From NCBI GenBank assembly GCA_000711775.1, contig ARYC01017288.1:79977-143976 (forward strand): a stretch of 64,000 bases of DNA, read 5' to 3'. The translations under genes were made by a program, and so were the position numbers. Shown piece by piece: positions 23,071-35,371 of the stretch. This DNA comes from Oxytricha trifallax (Eukaryota > Ciliophora > Spirotrichea > Sporadotrichida > Oxytrichidae). Each line of letters begins with the position of its first letter. Positions within the stretch are counted from its first letter, which is position 1. A model generated the notes under the pieces. That model saw nothing but the letters and a program-made list of their open reading frames with translations, did not search any database and was not told the origin of the DNA.

Positions 23071-24695
23071 TTTACCCTTGAATTTAATATCTTATTTTAA
23101 TATAACTATCATCCTCTATATTGTTAAATTAAATGTTTATTTTTAATTCTTTGATAAATTATTTTTATTTTAAAACTTTGCAATATATCTATTGCTCTTA
23201 AAATGTCTCATAAATTTTTATATAAATGTAAAATGCTATATCTTTCAAGGAGAATGTAAATTCTAAAACATTTATTGAAACAGTTAAAACTTTCCTTTAT
23301 TGAATATACATATTTAATAGAAAACAGGTTTAATAGTATTCCATAAGTTAAAGATTAGATTCTCTTAATATATTTTACTTACTTATTCTTCCTTTTTAAC
23401 CTAGATTTTTAACTTGTTTACCAGATAAGTGTCTTCATGAAATTTACTGCATATTATTTAGAGGATTTTGGATTTGCTCAAACGAATAAATCGACTTATT
23501 TTTTAATAGATTTGACTTTTTATAGCTACACACTCAAAGTTAATCTTGGCCTATGTAATAAAGTTATAATTTTATCGATTAAATCATATCAAGTTTAGTT
23601 TCTAGTTTCAAAATTTGAACTGTCACATCTTTTCTTAGTTTAGTAAAACATCTATATTTACCAAGATTAGACTATGGGGGACTCTCTTTGCTTCACACAT
23701 TATATTTGAATCTCACGAAATTAAGGATTTAAATTAAAGCCTTTAAATCTTGATGGTTATAAATAAGTCAAGTTTCGGCCTTTTCAAAATATTTATTAAG
23801 TCAATAAAGCCAATAATATCCTATAATTATCTCTATTTATAAAGCGAATTCATTCTAGCTTTGCATCATAAAGGGACTGTGTTTAGTTTTATAGTCATAA
23901 TAAGACTAGCCTTAATATGGTTTAAGTCATTCATTTGTCAGTAACATATTTTACTTTTCATGTCATATCAATATCTACTAAGTAAACTTACATACTTAAT
24001 TATGCAAAATATCTGAAATGATTATAGCTTTATAAATTTAAAAAATCTAGCTTTAAAAAATATGCCTATTTAATTAACAACATTGCTTTATATATTAATT
24101 AATTTTATCTACTTAATGATTTTTCAGTTACATATTTCAGGGGCACTTTAAGTGATTTCCCAATAACTCAGTTACTACTGTGTCATTATCAATCTAAGAT
24201 ATATCGAACCCGCTCTATCTTCTATCTATGTTCTATGAATTTTAATTATTTTTTAATTTAAGAAATTATTCGTTTGATATTTTAAAATATTACATAATAA
24301 GACTATATGCTTATTTTATTAATTTTTATATAATTTTACTTCACGACATTAAAATAAATGGCTTTCAACATTCTAGTTATGTTTGCATTCTTACTTCATA
24401 TTAAGATTTATAGTTCAAGATTTGGAATCTAATAAAATTTCTTTTGAATACTCATTTTTGCATATTCAAAAATAATGCAAATTATTCGACTGTTTTTCAT
24501 GCTGATGATATTATTAAATATTTGGAAGTAATTACTTCCTAAAAGAACTTCAATTTCAAAACACTAATCAATTATATGTAGATATTGTTAGAAATATTTA
24601 ATATTCTTTAGTAATTCTAATTAATTTAATTAAAATAGTAATTCTATAATAGAAGTTTCTAATATTAATTATTTTTAGATCAATTAAAGGAAGAC
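23071..24695. other. AT-rich stretch, no assigned gene
   Basis: About 1.6 kb of AT-rich DNA. Two overlapping TGA-free frames of about 100 codons near 23700-24020 are within chance expectation. At 24358 a short ORF starts MAFNILVMFAFLLHIKIYSS, which looks like a signal peptide and may be the first segment of the gene that follows. Confidence 0.4.
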
Positions 24696-25193
24696 ATGCA
24701 AAGTTAAATTTTATTAGAGATATAATTTTTAGATGATACAAATATTTATAAAGTGGATTAGTTGTATGATAAATCAAAATCCAATAATCATTAGGAAGGG
24801 ATTCATGATTAACAAATTAATAAAAAAATTATCGCTAAAAATACTTATCTATTAAAGTGGTTACCTAGTTATACTATAGCTTACTATAGTAAGTTATAAA
24901 AAAAATAGTATTAATTTTTACCAAACAAAATTTTATTCTACGATAGTTATTTTGCCAACTAGTCCAGAGTAAGGATTTCAACATTAATTTAATTACTAGA
25001 AGTCTTGAATGAGAATGAGTTATTTCAACTTGACAAATATTTTACTTTTATATTAATTTTGAAACTGCTTCTATTAGCTATTTATGCTATTCTGATAAGT
25101 AATTATGACATTATGTTCCTTAGATTATTATTGTATCTGCATAGTATCACCGAAAAAGTTATTAGGTAATTTTTTAAAGCATTAATATTATGA
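24696..25193 (+). CDS. Hypothetical protein, probably continued downstream
   Basis: Unrecognised. The frame is open from about 24660, first ATG 24696, to TGA 25191. It includes KNTYLLKWLPSYTIAYYSK and a hydrophobic stretch (FTFILILKLLLLAIYAILI). A further coding-like segment at about 25215-25430 (RYNEQILSLQNDLIYVIESI) is probably the next germline segment; the joining pointer was not identified. AT-rich, moderate support. Confidence 0.45.
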
Positions 25194-25808
25194 GATAATT
25201 TATTATATCAGAATGCTTTCTATTTTAAAGAAATGTAATATATTTATAAAAATAGGTACAATGAATAAATACTTAGTCTTCAAAATGATTTGATTTATGT
25301 AATTGAGAGTATTGTAGTTAGATACACTTGCTAATATAATTGTGAAATTATCAATGGAAATATTATTTTTAAAAATAATCTTCTCATACAACTAGAGATG
25401 TTAAGTGTCTCTGAAATAAAGTAAATAAATATCTTAATCTGAGTAGAGTATAGATTTGTTATGAGTTAAAATTTTATGGAAATTATTTGTAACCCAATTT
25501 TGTGTTATCACCCTTAGTAAATTTGCTCGAATTAAAATTTAATATTGATATTTTTAGCGCATTTAGAAAAGTTTATAAATTATAGTGGAAATATTAAGTT
25601 ATAATTGGAAAAGAAATAAAAATGATCATATGAGTCTTTTTTTAATCTTCAATTGTATTAATGAGTATGATATACAAATGAAATTATAAAATTTTATTGT
25701 TGTCGTATTTCATTATTAAATAACCTAGATTTTATTCATTACAATATCATTTCTTTGGTAATTTAGATAAAATTATTAAATTAATATTCAAATTGAATTA
25801 TTACAAAA

Positions 25809-27472
25809 ATGACTGCTGCATATCTTTCTGTGCTCCCTTTCGTAGTCTTAAACCTAGGAGGGGAAATGCTCTTTATTTTGGATTAGAGGCTTAGAGCACA
25901 AGAAATAGGTAATGATAGATCATAGAAAGTTCTCCAGGATGTTGTCAAAACTATGCTATCTAAGAAATTAGATCATATTTATAAAATAATTTAATTGTTA
26001 GTTGTTCCTCATAAGCAGAGAAATCTAGGCCTATTTATGGAGTTAAATATTTTTATAAAATTTGTAGAGGAATTATTCAGACCACAAGAGATGTATTCAA
26101 TGACAAGCACCAGACAAATATTTGAAAAATTAGCACATTCCAGCATCATGAAACTTAATGCCACTAGTATGGGCAAATTATTTGACCTTATGCTCATGGG
26201 TGTAAAGTATCAATTTAGTTTTATTTTTAAAACTCATATTTATTTTTTAAGTTTTTATCATTTCTCTACTTATTTCAATTATATTTGCACAGTTTATTAT
26301 CAATTCTTGTCTTGTACATCCCCTGATGAATTCTACAACGTGACTTTAACCCACTTGCAAGCCATGGCCGACCTCATTAAAGGCTCTTCAGTCGAAGTGT
26401 TAGTGAACGACACCATGAATTAATTCAAGACTCGCTGCCAGACATTCACAGCATACGACATGATGATGATTAAGTAACAAATTTACAGGTTCTTCCAGGA
26501 TAAACACATAAAAGTATCACTTTTTATACAGGATGGGATATAGGGGCTGGATGGTACTATATATCTTAATTTTGCTGGGGAGGGAGTTATATTTGGGGAT
26601 AAACCAGGCACTTGTAAGTTCTATGATTAGTAGAAGGAGATTGTAAGTACTAAATAAAATTAATACATATTTTATAATAAATTGGTGATGAGAGGTTTAT
26701 ATATAATTAATCTTGTTTATCATACGAATAAAAAATATATTGTAAGAACAAAGCAAATAAACTTGATTCATGCTTAATATTGGAATCCAAATCCATACAC
26801 AAAGAGAATGAATAATACAACTCAACCCCATCTGGGTACCAACATGTTTTATATTATATCTATTAAATTTTAACAATTTTCATTTATTGTATTATTCATT
26901 ATGCTAATATTATCTTTTTTTAATGAAATTTATTAATGTATGGTGCAGACCGTATCAAGCCTCCCATTCCTCAGAAATTAGAAGAAATTGAAGATAAAAC
27001 CCTGGAAGAGGCTAGACTTAAACGAGCTCAAATCGAAGAGAAGAAATCTTCTGGCCAAAGACAACAAGAAGGTTCCTCAGAACAAGTGACTAGAGAGTTC
27101 AATTATTGCTAAAATTAAAGCGTATATTAGCCCCATATCCCCTTTATATATTCAACAATAAATCTATGAGCAATAATTTCATTTTTATCTCTGTGATAGC
27201 TGGCTGATTTGATTCTGCCATCAGGAGATTCCAACGACGACGATGATTTCAAAGTCAATTTATTCCCAGACTAAAACCTAAACTTCTAAGATTAAGAGGG
27301 TGGAATGCCCATCTCCCAAGCTACGGATAACATAATTAACATAGATTTAGGGAAGCAGGCTAAGAACATCTAGCTTAAGAAGTTGGCTGATGATTTGGGC
27401 GATTTGGATTTGAGTCAAGCCAATTAGAAAAACACTGGCGATGAGCTTTTGGATTTAATGGATGATTTTTGA
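25809..27472 (+). CDS. OSCP1: OSCP1 (organic solute carrier partner 1, NOR1) homologue
   Basis: Conserved protein of ciliated organisms, linked to transport and to cilia. ATG 25809. The start VLNLGGEMLFILDQRLRAQ is the family signature; SKKFVEELFRPQEMYS, LAHSSIMKLNATSMGKLFDLM, KYQFLSCTSPDEFYNVTLTHL and the end GDELLDLMDDF (family LLAMMDEL) confirm full length. Four IESs (AAATT, TATCAATT, ATTGTAAG, ATGT) and one intron (27122-27199, GTATAT...GATAG) are removed. The first two IESs are multiples of three without TGA, so the raw frame runs through them; only homology shows them. TGA 27470. Confidence 0.92.
25965..26057. other. IES, pointer AAATT (93 bp, no stop)
   Basis: AAATT at 25965-25969 and 26058-26062. 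Joining restores SKKFVEELFRPQE, matching RKFMEELFKPQE in animals. Confidence 0.9.
26208..26297. other. IES, pointer TATCAATT (90 bp, no stop)
   Basis: TATCAATT at 26208-26215 and 26298-26305. Joining restores GVKYQFLSCTSPDEF. Confidence 0.92.
26640..26738. other. IES, pointer ATTGTAAG
   Basis: ATTGTAAG at 26640-26647 and 26739-26746. Joining gives QQKEIVRTKQINLIHAQYW. The pointer itself contains GTAAG, so a splice donor look-alike is present at both ends. Confidence 0.85.
26844..26935. other. IES, pointer ATGT
   Basis: ATGT at 26844-26847 and 26936-26939. Joining gives HLGTNMYGADRIKPPIPQK, matching LGTNMY of the family. Confidence 0.88.
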
Positions 27473-27644
27473 AAAGCATTCTTTATATAAAAACCTTAAA
27501 GTTGTGATTTAATAACTTTTAGATTTATAGTAATATCATAATTGATGAGCTAGTTTTGTATATCTGCAACATTGAAATTTAATATTGGCATAGATGTATA
27601 AGGAAGAGATAGAATAATTATTAAATTAAGTAATATAAACAATA

Positions 27645-28825
27645 ATGGAACTTGTAGGTGACTAATATGTGACAACTGATGTCAGCATGAGAATTGTGGT
27701 ACCAGGTGATTACGTTGATGAGGGCTTTATTGCCGGGCATGGTACTTATGAGCAGGATGGCAAAATTTATGCTTCACTCGCAGGAATTGTTCATAGAATA
27801 GACAAAGTTAAAATACAAACACATTTAATTCTATCTATAGTTGATGTGAATGGTCAAGTTTATTATTAATTGATAACTTCAAATTTATATCTGCGTGAGA
27901 CCCTTAAAAACTAGTTTCAAGCCAGACATAGGCGATGTGATAATCGGACGTATAGTCTCAGTAGAGAATAAAAGATGGGCAGTGGACATTAATTCTTACT
28001 AACACGCTGTGCTAAACCTCACAAACATCAACTTGCCTGGTGGACTGCAAAGAAGAAGATCTGAGGAGGATAAGATGCAAATGAGGTCATTTTTCAAGGA
28101 GAATGATATTATCAGTGGGGAGGTTTAAGGCATCAGCACACACGATGGCAAGATTAACATGCAAAAATAATTTTAAAAAATGGGGGAGGGGAACTAATGG
28201 AGAAGGGGGTATAACTATATTTAAGATGGTTAAATGCAAACAAGGAACTTGAAGTATGGAAAACTCATGAATGGGTTCATGGTGAAAGTTGATCATAATT
28301 ACATTCGCCGCATGAAATCACACATTTTGGAGTTTTTTGCTGAATAATGGCAGCCAATTGGAGTTATAATAGGAACTAATGGGTATGTATGGATTTACTT
28401 GCCAGACAAACAAGCTTCAAATGAATCTTAAGCTTAGTAATTGAGGACCAACATTATTTCTCATTTATACTAGATTATTCAAATTAAAATGCTGAGAATT
28501 CATTCGGTTAATTGTTAGGGTGGGTCATAAGAATTAATATATTTCAAACATAACAAAGGAAATTCGCCTATAAATGTCAATAGTAAGAAACACAATAGTA
28601 ATATTGGAGAAAATTTAGCTTCCAATCTTCAAGGACACAATCTAAAAGGTTCTTGATACCCAGAAACTTCTCAACGTTGACCCCAAGGACATGCTTAGCA
28701 GATATGAAGAACTTGGAGCTGATGCCAAAAACATGATTGAATCAGAGATTAACTTAAAGAAGCCCATGGATATTCAATTAATGCAAAATACTATGATGGG
28801 TGATAACGATTTCATTATGAATTGA
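27645..28825 (+). CDS. RRP4: Exosome complex subunit RRP4 (EXOSC2)
   Basis: RNA-binding cap subunit of the RNA exosome. ATG 27645. Family features in order: VVPGDYVDEGFIAGHGTYE, S1 domain with GDVIIGRIVSVENKRWAVD, LNLTNINLPGGLQRRRSEEDK, TRNLKYGKLMNGFMVKV, KH domain GVIIGTNGYVWI, and a helical end (EIRLQMSIVRNTIVILEKI). TGA 28823. Three IESs, pointers AAAT, ATGCAAA and TATTTC; the ATGCAAA one is 75 bp with no stop. Joins rebuild conserved strands exactly. Confidence 0.93.
27811..27880. other. IES, pointer AAAT
   Basis: AAAT at 27811-27814 and 27881-27884. Joining gives DKVKIYICVRPLKTSFKPD. Confidence 0.85.
28159..28233. other. IES, pointer ATGCAAA (75 bp, no stop)
   Basis: ATGCAAA at 28159-28165 and 28234-28240. 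Joining gives HDGKINMQTRNLKYGKL, the conserved TRSLKYGKL-type strand. Confidence 0.92.
28455..28539. other. IES, pointer TATTTC
   Basis: TATTTC at 28455-28460 and 28540-28545. Joining gives LRTNIISNITKEIRLQ. Confidence 0.9.
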
Positions 28826-28859
28826 ATAACGAAATTAAAAATTATAGAATTTTGCTTAA

Positions 28860-31202
28860 TGTTTGAGGGATTCTCAGCCTAATTAATTAATTTCATTGAT
28901 ATTTGATCTTCTAGGATATTTTACTCTCGCTTTATAACTTTATATCGTTCATTAATTAAGACTTTGTTATAGTAAAGCTTCCAAAATCACCTCAATAACA
29001 TAAACAAGTAGCTTGAAATTTACCCACTAATTTCCGAAAATTATAACACAAAAGTTTACCCTTAGAAGGTTATTCGCGAGATGAGACAGCTTAAACCCTA
29101 AACTTGCTAAAACTCTCCAAATAAATACTTTGACGATAAAATGATTTAAGTAAATCTACCTCCCCAAAAATAAAACACCAAACTTATCAACACTACTACT
29201 TCTAGGGTGCTTCATTAAAATAAATAATTAAAAAGTAAAATCTTAGTAGATAATGTGAATAACGATCAATCTCTAACAACTAAATCTAGCATTGATAACT
29301 TAACAGGCATATCATTTAGTATTTTATAGAATTGTTAGGTAGCTCCTCCCTAGAGATAATTGATATCATACCAAAAGAAAAATTTATGCCTAAATTCTAC
29401 TCAAATTATCAGTAATTACACATAAGGATAGGAAGGTTCAGGGTAGGCTCATTCTAGAAAGAATAGTCTTAATTTTGAAATGTAGGATAGACTCAATTAA
29501 TAGAATGAAAACCAACTATTGCATATTAACCTTAAAAATGACAATCATAATTCTACACTTTTATTACAAATAATTTGAGGAAAATCCGTTTTAATTATAG
29601 AAATTTTACTTAAAACCCTTATTATTTTTATTAAATTCTAACTAGTCTCTATTACAAAACAAAAATACCCTAAACAATTTTTCATTGTGTGGAGGTTTCG
29701 ATGATTAAGATCCTACTCCTTAAAGTTTCACTAATAATCTAATTCACAATTCATCTCTAATTTCATTTAATATTCCTAAGAGTTATCTAATTTTAGATAT
29801 TTTTTTTTATAGATTTGAAAATTAGGGTGTTATGCAAAGTAATATTTACATTATTTTATTATAATAACGGCTGCAGTTAATAGAACGGGAGTACTTTAAA
29901 TTTAATGGGAATAAAAAATAAAAATTGTGATAGCAGCGCTTTACTTTCTGATAATAATTACATTCCTACCTCTTCTTTTGATTAATATGATTATAATCAT
30001 ACATGAATTTAAAAATTATTTTCGACTATATATATTGATTAAATTAAATTATTAATGTGAGGGGAAGCACTGCAACAGCGTAGAAATCATAAACACAAAA
30101 ACAGTGGTCTCGAGAAATAACAAAAAATTCGAGATATATCAATATTAATAGGAAGATAGTAGGGAGAGTCAAAATTCGTAAATAAAATCACAATAGTCTT
30201 AAAATATGTTAGAGAATTTAACAGTGCTGGGGAATTAAACTTCAAAGTTTGTTAATTTAGACACTTTTACTGAGACTGTGAATAATTAGAAGAAGAAAAC
30301 GGTGTCCACTTAAAATTTTAGAATTATTCTTTCTAACTCTGGTTTATTAATAGGACATTTAAATCATAGATTTGATGTATATTATTTACAATAATTAGCA
30401 AACTTAAAAAAAGGGGAGCACAGGCTTACTAGAGACAAAAGATTTGCAGACCATAATAATCCAAAACGAAAACGACTCTTCATCATTTATCCAAACTTAG
30501 CAAGTCAGCTTAGACTTGAAGAATAGCACTCTCAAGAATAACACAGATTTAGATTTAGTAAGGGCTTAGAAAACTTTAGTCAGATAGAAAGCGAAGCAGT
30601 AAATCATGCAATAGAAAAATAAGCTAATTCTACCACTCAATGGATTAAACTACACCTCACAAGAAATTGAGAATTTGAGAAATTTGAAAGAGTAAAGATT
30701 AAGATAGTAAACTCCAATTTATGCCAGTAATTCATTGCAGGACTGTAGCCATAACCAATCATTAAAGAATTAGGATTAATACAACCAATTAAGTAAGAAA
30801 ATTGATAGTAAATTTGTTGTACCAATACCCTCTATGAGCTCAAATTACAGTCAACTGATTAGTATGATTCCAACCTCAGATGCTGGTAGCTCTTTAATGA
30901 GCATAAAGTATGAAGAAATTGAAAAAAATTGCAGGAAATTTGGAATTAGAAGTTAAAGTATTTCACATAAAGAAGAAAGCGAAGAATAAAATAATTCTTA
31001 GAGATATGATTAAAGTCAGAGAGATATCTTTTGTGGATAGTATTTACCACATTCACTGAGAGAAATGATTAATTAAAATCAAATGGGCTAATTATGTGAT
31101 AAGAAAAAATTCGCATAAAATCTAAACAACGACTGCAGTATTTCAAGTACGAATATTTAGATTAATCTTGGTAGAAAGGAATTCTAAAATATAAGAAGTT
31201 GA
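28860..31202 (+). CDS. Large Gln/Asn/Ser-rich protein, unknown
   Basis: Unrecognised. Long TGA-free stretches with coding composition: QLEIYPLISENYNTKVYPQK (about 29000), MQDRLNQQNENQLLHINLK, SVEIINTKTVVSRNN (about 30080), a long 3' part with VVPIPSMSSNYSQLISMIPT and SISHKEESEEQNNSQRYD, and TGA 31200. AT-rich interruptions near 29570-29690, 29760-29870, 30010-30060 and 30330-30420 are probable IESs whose pointers I did not fix. The start is uncertain; a frame from ATG 28860 (MFEGFSAQ) is broken by one TGA near 28905. Confidence 0.55.
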
Positions 31203-31436
31203 GCATCTAACTGTGAACACATAAGTATAATTTTAATGTTTAAAATGTTTGATTAAATATATATTTTCCCTTAAGTTAAGAAATCAATTAATAAGTTAAA
31301 ATGGGGGGATTTAAAGTTTAATTGCTTTAAATAAACCAATTAGATTATAAGAAATCCCATTGATTTAAAATTTTTTGTTCTAAATTAAAAACTTAAATAA
31401 TACTGAATTAACACAATTTTTGCTGCATTCATCTCT

Positions 31437-31998
31437 TCAAATATCAACTCTAATTGGTTCAGGTGGCATAGTGTCTTCAACGATTTGGAATCCCATAGAT
31501 CTTGCACTTCCAAGAACCATTCTTGTGATTCCTTCGATATCATGTTTTATAATTAACTATAAACTTAATTAGTTTATCTTATTAAACTAAGCGCATCTGA
31601 CTATTTAACCAATATAATAAAAAATGTTGCTTTAGGTGTGGATCAAGTTCTTGCTTAACCTTGGCAATTTCGTACAAGTACTTAATTCCAACACGACCAG
31701 CAACATTTTAACCTGCTTTATCACTACCCTTTGGAAGTCCAGCAGCTTTCTTAATGAACCATGAGGTGGGAGGTGGCTTAACTACAAACTTAAATGATCT
31801 ATCAGCAAAGGCAGTCAATATAACTCTCATTGGCACTTCGGTGTTGTACATAGTAGTGCGCTCATTGAATTCTTTACAGAACTGCATCATGTTTATACCG
31901 AGGGGTCCGAGGGCTTGACCAATCTTTGGAGAAGGCTTAGCAACTCCTGCGTTGCAATAAATACGTACTTGAGCCTTATAGGCTGGGCCTGTATTCAT
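31437..31998 (-). CDS. MRPL11: Mitochondrial ribosomal protein L11 (uL11m)
   Basis: Large-subunit protein of the mitochondrial ribosome. ATG 31998. AYKAQVRIYCNAGVAKPSPK and IGQALGPLGINMMQFCKEFN are the bacterial/mitochondrial L11 signature (not the cytosolic type); the end has GITRMVLGSARSMGFQIVED. About 160 residues, normal length. One IES with pointer ACAT. TGA 31437-31439. No obvious cleavable presequence. Confidence 0.92.
31542..31623. other. IES, pointer ACAT (minus-strand gene)
   Basis: ATGT at 31542-31545 and 31624-31627. Joining gives DPHLKQHDIEGITRMVL. Confidence 0.82.
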
Positions 31999-32067
31999 TT
32001 TTATTTAATGGTTTCTATAATATTATTAATTTTAATTTAAATTTCTACTTATCACTTGATTTAAGAT

Positions 32068-33670
32068 TCATTAAATAAGACTTCCCTAGCATTTTATATT
32101 ACTAAATCTTTATAAAGACTTATTTAATGACTTAATAGTTGACGATTTATTCAAAGGGGCTCCCAATGTGAATTCCTTCCCACTTTAATTGAACTGTTCA
32201 TTTTTCAAGGTACTTCTCAATATCTAAGCCAGTTTTTAACTTGATTTTCTCTCTAAACTATTCTAAGCACTGATACTATTCCCTTTTCTAGAATTTTATA
32301 AATTGATCTTACTACCACTGCTACTATTCTAATTTACATGACTTTACAAGCAGATTGATTAATGTTTATTTTTGAAAACTAAGTTCAGGTTTGACTAACT
32401 GCTTCGATTTAAGATGGTATTACGGAGTTTACCTGCTTAGCTTAAACTGCTGAATTTCTTTCTAGAATTTGACTTTGAGATTTCTTCATTCAATATAATT
32501 AGATAGAAAATTTTGCTTTATTAATTATTTTATTTAGTCAAGAATCTAATTATGTATGTAATAAACTTATAGAATTTAATATTCTATTAATAAATTACTC
32601 TAGTTTTAAGGACTAGGATTCAAACTATAGAAGTTAGTCTATTTTTTCTCTTAAAATTAAGACTGTTCCTTGGGATTTATAATTAATCTACTCTTAGAAG
32701 AAGTTCCCTAACTATTACAGCTTTTATTTGAAAATTAGCTTGTATTGTGATTCTTGGCACTTTACGAGTATGATCTATTGTGGTAAGCATTTTGCATGTC
32801 GTCTATTTGTAATTTGCATTTCAAAGTATTTAAGTTAATTTAATGTTTAGCTGACTATTTATTTGATTTCTAATTGTTTTAAATTGACAAAGATTTTTTG
32901 TGGTATCCTATTCTTGAGTTTGGCCTTGGAGGGTTATATGATTGCGCATTAGATTACTGATATGGTTAACCTTTTAGGTTTTTTAACTAAATTTAGCTGA
33001 CTTGATTAATGATTCCTTCATTGCTATTTGAAACCAATCCTTTTGGCTTTGATCTCTGTCTTTCAAGTGAATTTCTCATTAAATCTGAGTAGTTTTGTTA
33101 ATTATCAAGGTAGCTTGGCTTTTATAGATTGACTGATTAATTATGATGTTTCTGGCCTTCCTGACTCTAATTCCTAATATTTTAGCTCATGTGCAAGCTA
33201 GAGTTAGGCCTTGGTCTCAGAGATTAATTTAACAACTGCATTTACTGTTAATGCTCTTTCTTTTTTATGTAGTTTAAAGTATAACTGCCAATAAGTTGCT
33301 GCTAATTCTATGATTATTAGCCTTAATTTTGAGTTTAACTTTGACTTCTCTAATTGGACTGCTTATTTTAGGATTAGATCTACGCATTATTATAATTTCC
33401 CTAATTATTTTGTCTTTTCTAACTTTGATTCTAATTTTATTAATAGCAAACTTTTTCTGTCGTTCTACCTCGACTGTTAGATCTGTTTAAAGATTGAGAA
33501 TTAATTGTTGAATGATTCATTGAAGAGTGAGGTCTTGTATGAGAGGTGGTCAATGTTTGAAAGTTCTAAGTTGTCGCTTGATAATTTAAATTTTGACTAT
33601 ACTGCTGTTAAGATGGTTGGTTGTGATATGACACAGTTGTATTATTAAGAAATAACTCAATAACTACTAA
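32068..33670 (-). CDS. Large Gln/Ser/Asn-rich protein, unknown
   Basis: Unrecognised. About 500 codons without TGA on the minus strand once one IES (pointer AATT or AAATT, 32509-32572) is removed; TGA 32068-32070. Composition is strongly Q, N, S with basic patches: QQYSQNLNYQATTQNFQ, NSRGRTTEKV, QPYQQSNAQSYNPPRPNSR, KSSSTIK-like ends. Nearly all Gln are TAA or TAG. The 5' start is unresolved; coding-like DNA continues to about 33870. Low complexity gives no function. Confidence 0.6.
32509..32572. other. IES, pointer AAATT (minus-strand gene)
   Basis: AATTT at 32509-32513 and 32573-32577. Removal shifts the frame past a TGA at 32486 and opens NEEISKSNSRKKFSS. Confidence 0.6.
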
Positions 33671-33699
33671 ATATCCTTTTTAATATTAAAACAATTAAA

Positions 33700-34699
33700 T
33701 TTATCTGCTTTTAATTGTAAAAGCAGAGCCTAACCCAGAGGTGTCTCTTTGAGATGAATTGGACTAGTTATAATTCTGTAACTAAGTTGACTGTGTATTA
33801 ACTTTAGTATTCTGTAGATTATTTTACTCATATTTCTCATTTTATATCTTATTAACTTAGTTTCCGATACGCCATATTGATGAAATAAATTTAATCACTC
33901 TCAAGAAATTTTATATTAAAAATAATTTTTCTTATCAAACTTCGTATAAGATATTATTACTTGAATGACATGTAATAATAAATGAATTTCTTTTTACAAT
34001 AACAGACTATTAAAATTCTCTGAATTTTTGCATTAATTTTACATTGTAGGCATCTACTGTCTTTCTCGAATTTTTTACTTTTGAAGTTAGTTTCCCTCTG
34101 CAAATTATATCTGAGATAAGTTAATCACTCAGAGTTGTTAAGGATTATGCTAAATTTTTGTGTTATTTAACAAGTTTTATTTGTCTATTCTCTGCATTTA
34201 TAATTAAAATTATAATTATCTATTAAGTGTAAGTTGAGATATTAACATATATCGTCATTATTTTTGGTTAGTTAATAATTGCTATATATTATTTTAATTT
34301 ATTAAACTATAAGGAGTGACTGATCGTTAAATATGAGGCTACACGAAGGAAAGTTAATTGTTTTTTGGCAACATTAATAAGCAATTTATTAATTAAATTT
34401 ATTTTCAATAGTAATTTATGCAAGTATATATTTTAATTCCATTTTGATATCAAGTTTATATTTATATATCAGCTTCAACAGCTACTTTGGAATAAATTTA
34501 TTTATAACTTTTATTCAATATCATAATTGATCTTATGAAACATTTGAGAAATAGATATCAAAATTAAAATTTCTGTGATTAAGCAAAGAATTTGTTAACC
34601 AAAAATAATTAAGGAAATCAGAAAATTCTTTGCTTAATTAATAAACATTCTATCTTTTTATGTTTGTACACTCAAATGTATATCTCAGTGTCATTACTT
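33700..34699. other. AT-rich stretch
   Basis: No gene assigned. A slightly GC-richer patch at 33725-33790 may be a 5' segment of the minus-strand Q-rich gene. A hairpin lies at 34578-34638. Confidence 0.4.
34578..34638. repeat. Inverted repeat, 16 bp arms
   Basis: ATTAAGCAAAGAATTT at 34578-34593 returns inverted at 34623-34638 with a 29-base loop. Function unknown. Confidence 0.7.
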
Positions 34700-34740
34700 T
34701 AATTATTATATATATTTAAATTAAATATATATAATAATTA
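34700..34740. repeat. 41 bp perfect AT palindrome
   Basis: TAATTATTATATATATTTAA and its complement around a single A. It falls at the 3' end of the following minus-strand gene. May simply reflect AT richness, but perfect over 20 bp arms. Confidence 0.7.
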
Positions 34741-35371
34741 CCACTGTTAACTCCTCCTACTTCATCCCTTAAACTACTGTTGGCATTACTAGTAGTTTGA
34801 TTAGCACTATCACTGTTCTATTAATTATTTTTTGCTTTTTTGTTAGTATGATTAACAATTTCCTCCTCATTAACCATCCACAGATGTCTGTATTGCAACT
34901 AGGTGTACACCTCCTTATCCAAGTCAATCCCACTCTTCAAGAAAGCATTTAATATCGTTAGGAGTTCGTCTTTGGATTTAATAATTAACTGTTCGTTTTC
35001 TTTCAGGTATTCTGGCATTTCAGGGTCGTCTTTCAATTCCTTCTCTATTTCTTTGTAAATTAGTATTAAAATTTGAGAAATTAGACTATATTATGTAATG
35101 TAAGTCATTTATTTAAAAGAAAATGCTAAATTTCTTTGTTAGACTTGATTAACATGTAGATTTTAGTGTCCAGTTCTTGCATCTTGATGATAAGTGCTTC
35201 TTTAATGTCGCAAGTCTAAGGTAATTGTCCATTCTCAGTAACGTGGTAGTGATCTGCCATGTCAATTATGGGCTGTGATTAAATTGGGTTCAAGTGACTT
35301 GTGCAGGAGTGATGCACTATTGGATGTGGGTTCACCTGAGAAAATGTGGAAGTGTCGATTTGTTCTACCAT
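34741..35371 (-). CDS. Hypothetical protein
   Basis: Unrecognised. ATG 35371 (MVEQIDTSTFSQVNPHP). One IES with a 10 bp pointer. The middle is helical and charged (IKEALIIKMQELDTKIYML, EKELKDDPEMPEYLKENEQ, LLTILNAFLKSGIDLDKEV), the tail Asn/Ser-rich (ANQTTSNANSSLRDEVGG). The stop is not resolved: the frame runs on through the palindrome at 34700. About 190 residues up to there. Confidence 0.65.
35047..35129. other. IES, pointer ACAAAGAAAT (minus-strand gene)
   Basis: ATTTCTTTGT at 35047-35056 and 35130-35139. Joining gives MLIKSNKEIEKELKDD. Confidence 0.9.
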
